Source of the DNA: Bacteroidota bacterium | GTDB taxonomy: Bacteria; Bacteroidota; Bacteroidia; Chitinophagales; Saprospiraceae | Length of the DNA: 64,000 nucleotides | Direction: 5' to 3' | Assembly: GCA_024743405.1 (NCBI GenBank) | Contig: JANSWP010000007.1 | Span: forward strand, 1-64,000 | In this document: positions 16,712 through 25,885 of the stretch, in pieces | How positions within the stretch are numbered: the stretch's first letter is position 1 | How the letters are laid out: each line of letters opens with the position of its first letter | Notes under the pieces: generated by a model | The model's input: the letters and a program-made list of their open reading frames with translations, nothing else | Told to the model about the DNA's origin: nothing | Database searches by the model: none | Position numbers and translations under genes: made by a program

Positions 16712-19700
16712 TTAGTCGGTTAAATTTTCCAACCATTTCTTCAATTCCTCATATCTTTCATAAGCATCTTTTCCTGGTTTTTGATCTGCTCGATCTAACA
16801 TTGATGCTAGATATCGTAATTGATCAAGCAACATTGGACGCATATATCGTCCTTCTTGAGTTGTTAATTGCTTTTCTATGGATATCAAACGATCAATTTC
16901 CTTGGGATTATTTGAAGAGATCGGTAGACCTGATTTGGCTACTTTTTCCAAAGCCTTTTTCTTAATACTGGTTTTATATAGGACTAGTTTAGCTTCTGAT
17001 CTTAAATCTCTAACCTTCAAAGTCAATTCCTCCTGAGCACTTAAATCTGCTTGGGAAACACCAGATATTTCAATTTTGGGATTGATAGAAATTTGGAAAT
17101 GATGCTCCAAAGTTTCTCCATTTAGATTCAATCGAACAATATATTTTCCTGGCGAAACCATAGGACCTCCTCTTCCGCTTCGTAAAGCATCTTTATCCCA
17201 GACTCCATAGTGCCTCATATCCCACTTAAATCGATTTAAACCCTTTGTTGTCTTTAGTCTAGGACTATAGCCTTTGAATATAAAACCAGTTGCCATATCG
17301 ACTTCCCGGTTCAAACTATCTTTTTTTGGCTTTTCAGAACTAAAGGTTCTTACTACCTCATTGTCAGCATTAATAAACTCCAAAGTGATCGGAGATTTTA
17401 TATCTTCTTTTAAAAGGTAATCTATGGTTATTGATGGACTTGGATAGTAAGGAATGCTTTTAGAACTGGTTCCTCTGTATCGCATACGATAGTTGTTTTG
17501 AGGTTGGAAGAGGTGAACTTTTTTATTAGTGATACTTTCAGAGAATTCATGTAATGGTGAAAGATTATCCAAAATCCAGAAGGAGCGCCCCATGGTAGAA
17601 ACTACTAAATCTTTACGATGTACTTTAATATCAGTAATAGGAGTTACTGGCATATTTGCTTGAAAAGATTGCCAATTTTTTCCATCATCAAAAGAAATGA
17701 ACATACCAAATTCAGTTCCAGCATACAAAAGCCCTTCTCGATCAGGATCTTCTCTTACCACTCTCACTGGATAATCAGCTGGAATTCCATTATCTCCTGT
17801 AGTTAATAATGTCCACGAATTTCCGCCATTTGTTGTTTTGAAAATGTAAGGTTTCCAATCTCCTAATTGATACCTCAAAACTGAAAAATAGGCTTTGCTT
17901 GCGTTGTGAGGGGAGGGTTCTACGCAATCAACTCTTCCTCCGGGTTCTAATCCTTTAGGAGTAACATTTGTCCAATTCCTCCCTCCATCATTTGTTACAT
18001 GTACAGGGCCATCGTTGGCACCCACCCAAATCATCCCTTCCTTTATTTTGGATTCTTGGATTGAATATATAGTGCTATAGAACTCTTCCCCGGTAATGTC
18101 GCGTGTAATAGGAGTTCCTGAAATTTGTTGTGTTTCTGGGGTGAAGGCAGTAAGATCGGGAGAAATGATTTCCCAAGTTTCTCCGTCGTTGGTCGTTTTG
18201 TGCAAATATTGGGAAGCATGATAAACCACATCGGAATTGTGAGGGGATACATGAATAGGGGAGACGCGTTGAAATCTAAATTTCAGATCTTTAGGATTGT
18301 GACCATATATGTTACTAGCACCTACATAATACTGTTTTTCTTGACCGGTTTCCCGATTGTAAACACCAAACCGCCCTTTACAATTTGAATAAACGATATT
18401 GGGATTTCCAGGTTTTGGTACTGCTGGTCCTGTCTCACAGCCTCCAACAGCTTCCCATAATGCAATTCCTCCGCCTGGCTTATAAGACTCAGGTAAAACA
18501 GGCAAAGAAATGGTTGAATTATCTTGTTGACCAGCATATACTCGATAGGGGATTTGATTATCTACTTCAACCTGATAGAGTTCCGCAGTGGCTTGATTTT
18601 GTTGACTAGACCAACTCTTACCGCCATCTAAAGTTACATTGGCTCCTCCATCATTAGCCTGAATAAAAATGTTATTATCATCTGGATTGATCCAGATATC
18701 ATGATTGTCACCATGTGGTGTGCCCATTCGTTTCCAAGTTTTTCCAGCATCCTTTGATGTCCAAAATTGGGTGGAGGATACATATAATAGGTCTGGATCT
18801 TTTGGATCTACATCAACATTACAATAATAAAATGGTCGGTCGAGTAGTGATTTTTTTGAGGAAACTAATTCAAATGATTCGCCGTAATTTTTTGATAAAT
18901 ATAGACCACCTATTCCTTGGGGTGCTTCAACTAGCGCATAAACTAGATTTGATGCAGCGGGTGAAACCGCTAAGTCAATTTTACCGATTAGACCATTAGG
19001 TAAGCCATTTTTTACTTTTTTCCAATTACTTCCTCCATCAATAGATTTATATATTCCACCTTCCATTCCTCCGCTAATAATATTCCAAGGTTTACGTTCT
19101 GCCCGCCATGCTCCTGCATAAAGAATATTTGGATTGTCTGGACAAAATTCAATATCTGCCACTCCAATGGTATCTGCTATAAAAAGTACTTTTTCCCAAT
19201 TCAAACCTCCATCTGTAGTTTTAAATATTCCTCTTTCTTTATTTGGTTGGAAGGCTTGTCCAATTGCTGCCACAAAAACAGTATTAGAGTCATTTGGGTG
19301 AATTTCAATAGCCCCTATTTGACCCACGTTCTTTAGACCCATATGTTTCCATGATTTTCCAGCATCTTCTGATTTATAAACACCTTTTCCTGTAATTACA
19401 TTACTTCTGATCCCATCGGAACCAGTACCAACATAGACAATTTTGGGGTTGGTTTGTACTACTCGAATCGCACCTATTGAGGGGGTTAAAAAATAACCGT
19501 CTGAAACGTTTTTCCAAGTATTTCCATAATTCTCTGTTTTCCAAACCCCACCTCCTGTACTACCCATATAAAAATGGGAAGGATTGGATGTAATTCCCGT
19601 AACTGTAGTAACTCGACCTCCGCGACTTGGACCTATACAGCGGTATTTTAAGGCATCTAGAAATGTGGATTCCAGTGCAATATTAGACTGTGCTATTAAA

Positions 19701-19768
19701 GAATGACTAGATTCATATGAGAAGAAAAAAGAAAATAGAATAATTAAAATGTAATGTTGGCGCTTCAT
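16712..19768 (-). CDS. Secreted VPS10/Asp-box beta-propeller protein
   Basis: A 1018-residue exported protein: the signal peptide covers about residues 1-27 and ends at SLIAQ. The N-terminal two thirds form one or two large propellers with about eleven Asp-box (BNR-type) motifs, for example SEDAGKSWKHMG, TTDGGLNWEKV, SIDGGSNWKKV and TTNGGNSWTLL. The motif GPSRGGRVTTVTG just after the signal is typical of the Bacteroidota 'VPS10 domain-containing' or sialidase-like family. A C-terminal Ig-like part (YIVRLNLNGETLEHHFQI) and a helical tail end the protein. There is no CHU_C domain. Enzymatic activity is not evident; the propeller may bind ligands or sugars. Confidence 0.85.
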   Translation of the reverse strand: MKRQHYILIILFSFFFSYESSHSLIAQSNIALESTFLDALKYRCIGPSRGGRVTTVTGITSNPSHFYMGSTGGGVWKTENYGNTWKNVSDGYFLTPSIGAIRVVQTNPKIVYVGTGSDGIRSNVITGKGVYKSEDAGKSWKHMGLKNVGQIGAIEIHPNDSNTVFVAAIGQAFQPNKERGIFKTTDGGLNWEKVLFIADTIGVADIEFCPDNPNILYAGAWRAERKPWNIISGGMEGGIYKSIDGGSNWKKVKNGLPNGLIGKIDLAVSPAASNLVYALVEAPQGIGGLYLSKNYGESFELVSSKKSLLDRPFYYCNVDVDPKDPDLLYVSSTQFWTSKDAGKTWKRMGTPHGDNHDIWINPDDNNIFIQANDGGANVTLDGGKSWSSQQNQATAELYQVEVDNQIPYRVYAGQQDNSTISLPVLPESYKPGGGIALWEAVGGCETGPAVPKPGNPNIVYSNCKGRFGVYNRETGQEKQYYVGASNIYGHNPKDLKFRFQRVSPIHVSPHNSDVVYHASQYLHKTTNDGETWEIISPDLTAFTPETQQISGTPITRDITGEEFYSTIYSIQESKIKEGMIWVGANDGPVHVTNDGGRNWTNVTPKGLEPGGRVDCVEPSPHNASKAYFSVLRYQLGDWKPYIFKTTNGGNSWTLLTTGDNGIPADYPVRVVREDPDREGLLYAGTEFGMFISFDDGKNWQSFQANMPVTPITDIKVHRKDLVVSTMGRSFWILDNLSPLHEFSESITNKKVHLFQPQNNYRMRYRGTSSKSIPYYPSPSITIDYLLKEDIKSPITLEFINADNEVVRTFSSEKPKKDSLNREVDMATGFIFKGYSPRLKTTKGLNRFKWDMRHYGVWDKDALRSGRGGPMVSPGKYIVRLNLNGETLEHHFQISINPKIEISGVSQADLSAQEELTLKVRDLRSEAKLVLYKTSIKKKALEKVAKSGLPISSNNPKEIDRLISIEKQLTTQEGRYMRPMLLDQLRYLASMLDRADQKPGKDAYERYEELKKWLENLTD

Positions 19769-19978
19769 TTTTATTAGAGTTTGTGAATTGTGAAGATAGA
19801 AAAAGTTGGTAGGTACAAGTATTTGGTTTTTAGATTTTAGTGTTCATTTTTTTTAGGCAACATTTTTTATACATCGTTAAATCTACCAGTTTAGGTAATT
19901 AATTGCATCTTTTATTGTTACAAAACCATGTTTTTAGCATTAAACTAATATATAACAAGCACCTAAAAAAGTTCAGCT

Positions 19979-21163
19979 ATGATTTTCAATCAACATTTCC
20001 CCAAAAAGGGACTGGCACTAGTATGCCTAATATTAATTTCATGTTCAGCGTATTCAATCACGGATTCACTTGATTTTGAACGTATTACGGAAGAACTAAA
20101 ATTTGGGACTAATTCATTGTTAAATAAATATCAGTCTGAAATAATGGCTTTTGGAGAAGATTTAACATTACTAAACCGAAAATTATATGCATTGGATGAA
20201 AACGATTTTTCTAAAAAAGAGAGTTTCCAGATTTTATTGTCGAAAATGAAAATTCAGGAGGAATTAGCCCTTAAAAAACGGACGTTACAATTTAAATTAA
20301 ATAAAGCTCGGTACCGTAAGGGATTAGATTTAATAAAAATAATGTATGAAAAAATTTTAGGACTAGACCACCATTTTCATACCCTACAGACCTACCAGAA
20401 TATTTTAGAATTATCTAACCCTAATTCTTACCCAGATTTTCAACAGAAAAACGAGGCTATTCATCAAAGATTGAAGAAAAAAAATATTTTTCAATTGCCA
20501 ACATTGTTACAAAATAACCCATATTTATCAGCAACATTTTCAATAGTCGGATCTATGTTAAGTGGAGGGGAGATTGAAGAAAAAGAGAAAGACTTGAACG
20601 ATATTGCATGTATTTTGGATTTTACGGTTCAGATGCATTCTGATTTTAATTTGATATATTATGAAACTTCATTTTTAAAGGAAAGTAATACCAATCTAAA
20701 GGAAGAGTGTATTCGTTTATTTAAAGACTATTGTAAGATTATTGATTATAATATGACGTTGGATAATTGTCGTGAAGAAGATGATTGGGAGACTGTTTTT
20801 GAAAGGTTAGATCTGTATATTGAAACTTTAGAAACAGCGGCTTTAGAAAGTATGGAAGATCCGAATGCTCAAAAATCTCTAACCAAAGGAATCGCTAATT
20901 TAGAGTTTTCGATTCATCGACTTTTGGATTTCTTGGATCAGTATTGTCTATTCATTACTCAGGGGGAACGATATTATCAAAAGTTTGAAGTTATTGTCGC
21001 TAATTATCAAAATGAGGAGCATTGTGCTACACAATTGCCACATCAATTCGATATTCTGAAAAGAGATATAAGTTTATCAATAGAAAAATTTGATGAAGCT
21101 TACAATCTTTCCGAACTAAAAGGCTCTAAATTGAAAGATTTACTTTTTGGACAAGTAGAGTAG
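19979..21163 (+). CDS. Exported protein of unknown function
   Basis: This 394-residue protein begins with an export signal (LALVCLILISCSAYSITDS). The LISC/SAYS stretch could be a lipobox with Cys22, although the cut site is uncertain. The remainder is almost wholly helical and charged, with coiled-coil character (residues about 35-120) and many Leu/Glu/Lys heptads. I do not recognise a family. It stands alone between divergent and convergent neighbours and ends at a strong terminator. Confidence 0.7.
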   Translation: MIFNQHFPKKGLALVCLILISCSAYSITDSLDFERITEELKFGTNSLLNKYQSEIMAFGEDLTLLNRKLYALDENDFSKKESFQILLSKMKIQEELALKKRTLQFKLNKARYRKGLDLIKIMYEKILGLDHHFHTLQTYQNILELSNPNSYPDFQQKNEAIHQRLKKKNIFQLPTLLQNNPYLSATFSIVGSMLSGGEIEEKEKDLNDIACILDFTVQMHSDFNLIYYETSFLKESNTNLKEECIRLFKDYCKIIDYNMTLDNCREEDDWETVFERLDLYIETLETAALESMEDPNAQKSLTKGIANLEFSIHRLLDFLDQYCLFITQGERYYQKFEVIVANYQNEEHCATQLPHQFDILKRDISLSIEKFDEAYNLSELKGSKLKDLLFGQVE

Positions 21164-21170
21164 TATAAAG

Positions 21171-21208
21171 AAAAGCGGCATCTAGGTAATGTCCTAGATG
21201 CCGCTTTT
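21171..21208. terminator. Bidirectional terminator
   Basis: AAAAGCGGCATCTAGG (21171-21186) pairs with CCTAGATGCCGCTTTT (21193-21208), flanked by A and T runs on the two strands. It serves the unknown gene on the plus strand and infC on the minus strand. Confidence 0.85.
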
Positions 21209-21251
21209 ATATTTAAATTCCAGCTAAATGAAAAGCTTCACTAGCTAAAAG

Positions 21252-21848
21252 TTAAGATTTCTTTTTTTGCATTTTTTTAGGCTGAACGATTACAATCATT
21301 CTTCTACCCTCCATTTTTGGAAGTGCCTCTGCTGAACCGTATTCGTCAAGCTCTTTTAAAAATCGGAGCAATAATAATTGGCCACGATCTTTAAATACAA
21401 TAGTTCTTCCTCTGAAATGGACATAAGCTTTCACTTTCGAACCTTCTTCAAGGAATTTTTTTGCATGTCTTAACTTAAATTCAAAATCGTGATCATCCGT
21501 GTTGGGTCCAAAACGAATTTCTTTGACGACCGTTTTTTGAGCTTTCGCTTTCATCTCTTTTTCCTTCTTCTTCTTGTCGTATAAGAATTTGTTGTAATCA
21601 ATAATCCGACATACAGGCGGAATTGCTTTTGGTGAGATTTCCACAAGGTCAAGCTCTAAGGCTTCAGCCCATCTTCTTAATTGTCGTGTGTCGTATACAC
21701 CTGATTCAATTGCATGCCCTGCTACTTCACTTACCTTGTCTAAATTATCCCCGACAAGTCTTACTTCGGGAATTCTAATTTGATGATTTACTCTAAAATC
21801 AAATCTTGGTTTTTCATCTCTATGACTTCTTCCTTTTCTCCTTGCCAA
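21252..21848 (-). CDS. infC: Translation initiation factor IF-3
   Basis: A 198-residue IF-3 with an N-terminal domain (RVNHQIRIPEVRLVGDNLDKVSEV, YDTRQLRRWAEALELDLVEISPKAIPPVCRIIDY), a lysine-rich linker helix (KFLYDKKKKEKEMKAK) and a C-terminal domain (VKEIRFGPNTDDHDFEFKLRHA to RRMIVIVQPKK). It binds the 30S subunit and proofreads start-codon selection. The only usable start in frame is TTG at 21848, since a TAA lies a few codons upstream and no ATG is near. infC genes often use rare starts that IF-3 itself disfavours. Unlike the usual infC-rpmI-rplT cluster, a terminator follows directly and no ribosomal protein gene is present. Confidence 0.96.
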   Translation of the reverse strand: MARRKGRSHRDEKPRFDFRVNHQIRIPEVRLVGDNLDKVSEVAGHAIESGVYDTRQLRRWAEALELDLVEISPKAIPPVCRIIDYNKFLYDKKKKEKEMKAKAQKTVVKEIRFGPNTDDHDFEFKLRHAKKFLEEGSKVKAYVHFRGRTIVFKDRGQLLLLRFLKELDEYGSAEALPKMEGRRMIVIVQPKKMQKKKS

Positions 21849-21881
21849 ATGAGTTTTTTTTTAGACCAATCTTGCGCGATT

Positions 21882-21889
21882 CAAAGTTA
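21882..21889 (-). promoter_or_regulatory. -7 element of infC
   Basis: On the minus strand TAACTTTG fits TAnnTTTG and lies 33 bases before the TTG start. No clear -33 element was found. Confidence 0.45.
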
Positions 21890-22179
21890 ATTTTCAATGA
21901 AAATTGAATGAATACAATGGAAAACTAAACTTTGAGCAACTTAATAACGCAATCTGGAATGGTTATCAAAAATATTATTAGTTAATACGAAAATATTTCA
22001 AAAAGTTCGGAAAATATAATAATTCGCCGAAGGTCTATGATTTTATTAATTTAGAAAAATAGGCTGTAATCTTATTAGTTGTCTGATTATCAGTTTTTTA
22101 TGAGAATTAATAAAATTTAGTTGTCAAATTTAAAAATTTAATTGATTCAAAGGAAGTAAACCGATATTCTCCAATGAAA

Positions 22180-22218
22180 AAGGTCAGTAGACAACAGCTG
22201 TTGTTGAATACTGACCTT
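22180..22218 (-). terminator. Terminator of clpC
   Basis: AAGGTCAGTA (22180-22189) pairs with TACTGACCTT (22209-22218), and an inner CAACAGCTGTTG palindrome extends the structure. On the minus strand it is followed by TTTTCATTGG, 26 bases after the clpC stop. The rest of the 21849-22243 gap shows no gene. Confidence 0.7.
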
Positions 22219-22243
22219 CCTTAAATATTTAATTTCTAAACAA

Positions 22244-24787
22244 TTATGCGTCTGTTTTTACTTCTTTCGAAAATGTAATTTCAAGCCCATCTTCTTCTTT
22301 ATTCATAACTGCTTCTAAGATAGTTCCTTCTGCTGGATTTTCACCTAAAATAAACTCTGCTAAAGGGTCTTCGATATATTTTTGTATCGCCCTATTTAAA
22401 GGTCTTGCTCCAAATTGTGGATCAAATCCTTTATCCGCAACAAAATCCTTTGCTTTTTCAGAAAGCACCAAATTGTAACCCATATTATCCAATCGATTAT
22501 ATAAGTCTTTCAAAGTGATATCGATAATTTGGAAAATGTGCTCCTTACTTAAGCTATTAAAAATAACAACATCGTCTATTCTATTCAAAAATTCAGGAGC
22601 AAAGGTCTTTTTCAATGCATCCGAAATCACTGACTTAGTATGTTCTTCTACAGATTCTCTTTTCGATTTTGTAGCAAACCCAACACCTTGTCCGAAATCT
22701 TTCAATTGACGAACACCAATATTGGAAGTCATGATGATTAGAGTATTTTTGAAATCTACTTTCCGACCTAGCCCATCTGTTAATTGCCCATCATCAAGAA
22801 CTTGCAATAATATATTGTATACATCAGGATGTGCTTTTTCGATTTCATCCAATAGAATGACTGAATAAGGCTTTCTTCTTACTTTTTCCGTCAATTGTCC
22901 ACCTTCTTCGTATCCTACATATCCTGGAGGCGCACCAATTAAGCGACTAATAGAGAATTTCTCCATATACTCACTCATATCAATTCGGATAAGAGAGTCT
23001 TCCGAATCGAACATATATCGTGATAGTGCTTTTGCTAATTCTGTTTTACCGACACCAGTAGGACCTAAGAAGATAAAAGAACCAATTGGTTTGGTAGGAT
23101 CTTTCAATCCAACCCGATTTCGCTGAATAGCCTTAGTGATTTTCAAAATTGCTTCATCTTGACCAATAATCATTTTTTTAATGTCATCAGTCATCCCAAC
23201 CAATTTTTTGCTCTCACTTTGTGCAACTCTTTGAACTGGAATTCCCGTCATCATTGCAACTACCTCAGCAATTTGTTCTTCGCCAACGGGATATCTTTTG
23301 GTTTTACTTTCCTCCTCCCATTGCATTTTTGCAAACTCTAATTGACGCACTAATTTAGATTCATCATCTCTTAAATCAGCTGCCTTTTCATATTGTTGAT
23401 TCTTAACAGCTTGATTTTTAAGCTCTTTTATTTGCTCAATGCGTTTTTCTAAGTCCTCAATATGTTTGGGTACATGAATATTTTTTAAATGAACTCTTGC
23501 TCCAACTTCATCCAATACGTCAATGGCTTTATCCGGTAAAAAGCGATCTGAAATATATCGATCACTTAATTGAACACAAGCCTTAATCGCCTCATCAGAA
23601 TAATTTACATTATGAAATTCTTCGTATTTCTCTTTAATGTTTTCTAAAATATGAATTGCCTCTTCTGCTGAAGGAGGATTGACCATTACTTTTTGAAAAC
23701 GACGATCTAATGCACCATCTTTTTCAATGTGTTGACGATATTCATCTAGAGTAGAGGCTCCAATACATTGCAGTTCTCCTCTTGCTAATGCAGGTTTAAA
23801 GATGTTAGATGCGTCTAAAGAACCTGTAGCTCCGCCCGCTCCGACTATTGTATGAATCTCATCAATGAACAAAATCACATCACGTGATTTTTCTAGCTCA
23901 TTCATTATAGCCTTCATCCTTTCTTCAAATTGACCACGATACTTTGTCCCCGCCACCAAGGCTGCTAGGTCTAACATGACAATCCGCTTATTAAATAAAG
24001 TTCGAGAGACTTTCTTTTGATTAATTCGAAGGGCAAGTCCTTCTACTATAGCTGTTTTACCAACCCCAGGCTCACCAATTAAAATTGGATTATTTTTCTT
24101 TCTTCGACTTAAAATTTGAGAAACGCGTTCTATTTCATTTTCTCGACCAATGATGGGATCCAATTTACCTTCATCTGCTAACTTTGTCACATCTCGTCCA
24201 AAATTATCGAGAACGGGAGTTCTTGATTTTGTTTGGCTCCGTTTTGGCTGATATCCTCTTCCTCCTTCTTCACTATCATCAAAGGTTTCTTCTTCTCCAG
24301 GAGCTTGAGCAAATGGCTCAAAGGTATTTCCTAGATCTTGTTCTTGTCGGACGTATTCTAATTCAGCCTTATAAATATCGTAATCAACGTCAAATTGATT
24401 CAAAATTTTTGAAGCTGGATTTTCTTTGTGCTTTAAGATAGATAGCATTAAATGCTCTGGAGCAATCTCTTCATTTTTTAAAGCCTTAGCCTCTAGAAAA
24501 GTTACTTTTAAAACTTTTTCAGCGTGCTTGTTCAAAGGAAGATTGCCAACATTCATAGGACTTGTTGATACTGGTCGGCGATGAACAGAATCCTCAATAA
24601 CCGTTTTTAACTCAAGATAATCAACATCAAGAGAAGCCAATACTCTCATGGCAAGACTTTTTGATTCTCTCATCAAGCCTAATAAAAGATGTTCGGTACC
24701 TATGAAATCTTGTCCTAAACGGACGGCTTCGTCACGGCTTAGGGAAATTACTTTTTTTACTTTCGGTGAAAACTTTTTACTGTTCAT
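22244..24787 (-). CDS. clpC: ATP-dependent Clp protease ATP-binding subunit ClpC
   Basis: An 847-residue Hsp100 unfoldase that feeds proteins to ClpP in the cytoplasm. Two Clp N repeats occupy about residues 5-140. The first AAA+ module has Walker A GEPGVGKT (238-245) and the FIDEIH Walker B. A UVR-like coiled segment ([18 protein letters not shown]) separates it from the second AAA+ module ([41 protein letters not shown]). The middle insert and the N-domain spacing identify ClpC, not ClpB. No mcsA, mcsB or ctsR lies nearby. The leader carries an unusual AU-only hairpin. Confidence 0.96.
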   Translation of the reverse strand: MNSKKFSPKVKKVISLSRDEAVRLGQDFIGTEHLLLGLMRESKSLAMRVLASLDVDYLELKTVIEDSVHRRPVSTSPMNVGNLPLNKHAEKVLKVTFLEAKALKNEEIAPEHLMLSILKHKENPASKILNQFDVDYDIYKAELEYVRQEQDLGNTFEPFAQAPGEEETFDDSEEGGRGYQPKRSQTKSRTPVLDNFGRDVTKLADEGKLDPIIGRENEIERVSQILSRRKKNNPILIGEPGVGKTAIVEGLALRINQKKVSRTLFNKRIVMLDLAALVAGTKYRGQFEERMKAIMNELEKSRDVILFIDEIHTIVGAGGATGSLDASNIFKPALARGELQCIGASTLDEYRQHIEKDGALDRRFQKVMVNPPSAEEAIHILENIKEKYEEFHNVNYSDEAIKACVQLSDRYISDRFLPDKAIDVLDEVGARVHLKNIHVPKHIEDLEKRIEQIKELKNQAVKNQQYEKAADLRDDESKLVRQLEFAKMQWEEESKTKRYPVGEEQIAEVVAMMTGIPVQRVAQSESKKLVGMTDDIKKMIIGQDEAILKITKAIQRNRVGLKDPTKPIGSFIFLGPTGVGKTELAKALSRYMFDSEDSLIRIDMSEYMEKFSISRLIGAPPGYVGYEEGGQLTEKVRRKPYSVILLDEIEKAHPDVYNILLQVLDDGQLTDGLGRKVDFKNTLIIMTSNIGVRQLKDFGQGVGFATKSKRESVEEHTKSVISDALKKTFAPEFLNRIDDVVIFNSLSKEHIFQIIDITLKDLYNRLDNMGYNLVLSEKAKDFVADKGFDPQFGARPLNRAIQKYIEDPLAEFILGENPAEGTILEAVMNKEEDGLEITFSKEVKTDA

Positions 24788-24830
24788 ATTTATATAAATA
24801 AAATGCTTCTAGTTCGCCTTTGGAATGTCA

Positions 24831-24866
24831 AATAATGAAAATTTTTATTTATAAATTTTCATTATT
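24831..24866 (-). promoter_or_regulatory. Perfect AU-rich hairpin in the clpC leader
   Basis: AATAATGAAAATTT (24831-24844) pairs perfectly with AAATTTTCATTATT (24853-24866) over 14 bp with an 8-base loop. It lies 44 bases before the clpC ATG and inside the predicted transcript that starts near 24918. No ribosome-binding site is inside the stem, so a simple thermometer is not proven. Confidence 0.5.
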
Positions 24867-24924
24867 AAGTTCTCAAAAAAACTTTTGGATTGGAAACAAT
24901 ATTAGAATTAATTATCCAAGAATA

Positions 24925-24932
24925 CAAAGGTA
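24925..24932 (-). promoter_or_regulatory. -7 element of clpC
   Basis: TACCTTTG on the minus strand matches TAnnTTTG. It would give a leader of about 130 bases containing the hairpin at 24831-24866. Between this site and the STAS promoter near 25359 I see only AT-rich sequence and no gene. Confidence 0.45.
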
Positions 24933-25358
24933 AATCTAAAAAAGTTTGCGACTTGTAATTTAGAATCTGTTTAACTCTTTTTTTCTGATCTAAAAAAAGT
25001 GAATGCTTTCGTTTAGGTCTGAAAAAATAGTGCCATTAGTTTATACCTGTAAAGATGTCTTTTTAGTCCTAGTGGAAATAATTTTTTCAATTAGATATTA
25101 TCATATTTTAATGCCGTCCATTTCAAAAAACTATTATTAAAATAAGTTAGTGTTCCTAAAATTCACATTTTGTAAATCATTTTTTATTGACTTTTGTGAG
25201 ATCTTAGATGATGTCAGAAAATAGAAACAAAAAAAGCCATAGATGGTTTGAAATGATTTTTTTAAATTAAATTCACTTGTAATTAATTGATTATGAGCGG
25301 TTTAAAATTACTTAGTTTTTCAAATGAAAGAAGGACTAAAAGTTTAAAAAAGATATTA

Positions 25359-25366
25359 TAAATTTG
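25359..25366 (+). promoter_or_regulatory. -7 element of the STAS gene
   Basis: TAAATTTG fits TAnnTTTG, 62 bases before the ATG. The following GCGTC makes it superficially resemble the SigZ motif, but no CGTC sits at the right distance. Confidence 0.45.
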
Positions 25367-25427
25367 CGTCTCTTATTCGTTATTTTTGTTATCCCAGAAT
25401 GAATACAGATCACAAACCTGAATAACT

Positions 25428-25808
25428 ATGCAATATTCAATTAATAAGCAAGAAAAATATTCGATTTTAAGTTTACAAGAGGAGAACCTGAATTCTGTAG
25501 TTGCTCCAAAGCTTAAGTCTGAATTTGTTATCCTTTCCAACGAGGGTGTTCCAAATTTGATTCTTGATTTGACAGATGTTCATTATGTCGATTCGTCAGG
25601 TTTGAGTGCCATATTGACTGCAAATCGACTTTGGAAAAATGGAGGATCTTTCGTTTTGACCGGAATCGAACACGACGCAGTTAGAAAATTGATCGAGATT
25701 TCTCGCTTAGATACAATCTTGACTATTGTACCTACTGTGCAAGAATCAATTGATTATGTATTTATGGAAGTCCTAGAGAGAGATCTAAATGGTGAAGGAG
25801 AGAAATAA
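25428..25808 (+). CDS. STAS-domain anti-sigma-factor antagonist-like protein
   Basis: A 126-residue single STAS domain. The phosphorylation-loop motif is VDSSGLSAI (Ser56 or Ser57), preceded by the LILDLTDVHYVDS strand typical of SpoIIAA/RsbV. In the classical partner-switching scheme an RsbW-type kinase phosphorylates this serine; the unphosphorylated form traps the kinase. No kinase, phosphatase or sigma gene is next to it, so its partner must be elsewhere. The gene is alone between clpC and a terminator. Confidence 0.88.
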   Translation: MQYSINKQEKYSILSLQEENLNSVVAPKLKSEFVILSNEGVPNLILDLTDVHYVDSSGLSAILTANRLWKNGGSFVLTGIEHDAVRKLIEISRLDTILTIVPTVQESIDYVFMEVLERDLNGEGEK

Positions 25809-25828
25809 GGCTTTGAATAGTCTAAAGG

Positions 25829-25870
25829 AAAAATGCCTTCGAAAATAATTTTTTCGAAGGCATTTTTTTT
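25829..25870. terminator. Bidirectional terminator
   Basis: AAAAATGCCTTCGAAAA (25829-25845) pairs with TTTTCGAAGGCATTTTTTTT (25851-25870), a perfect stem with a long T tract, between the STAS gene and the convergent WG-repeat gene. Confidence 0.85.
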
Positions 25871-25885
25871 GAATTTAGGTGGTAG

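Noticed and set aside
25363-25386. TTTGCGTC before the STAS gene as a third SigZ promoter
   Set aside because: No CGTC lies 15-16 bases downstream; the site is better explained as a TAnnTTTG -7 element.
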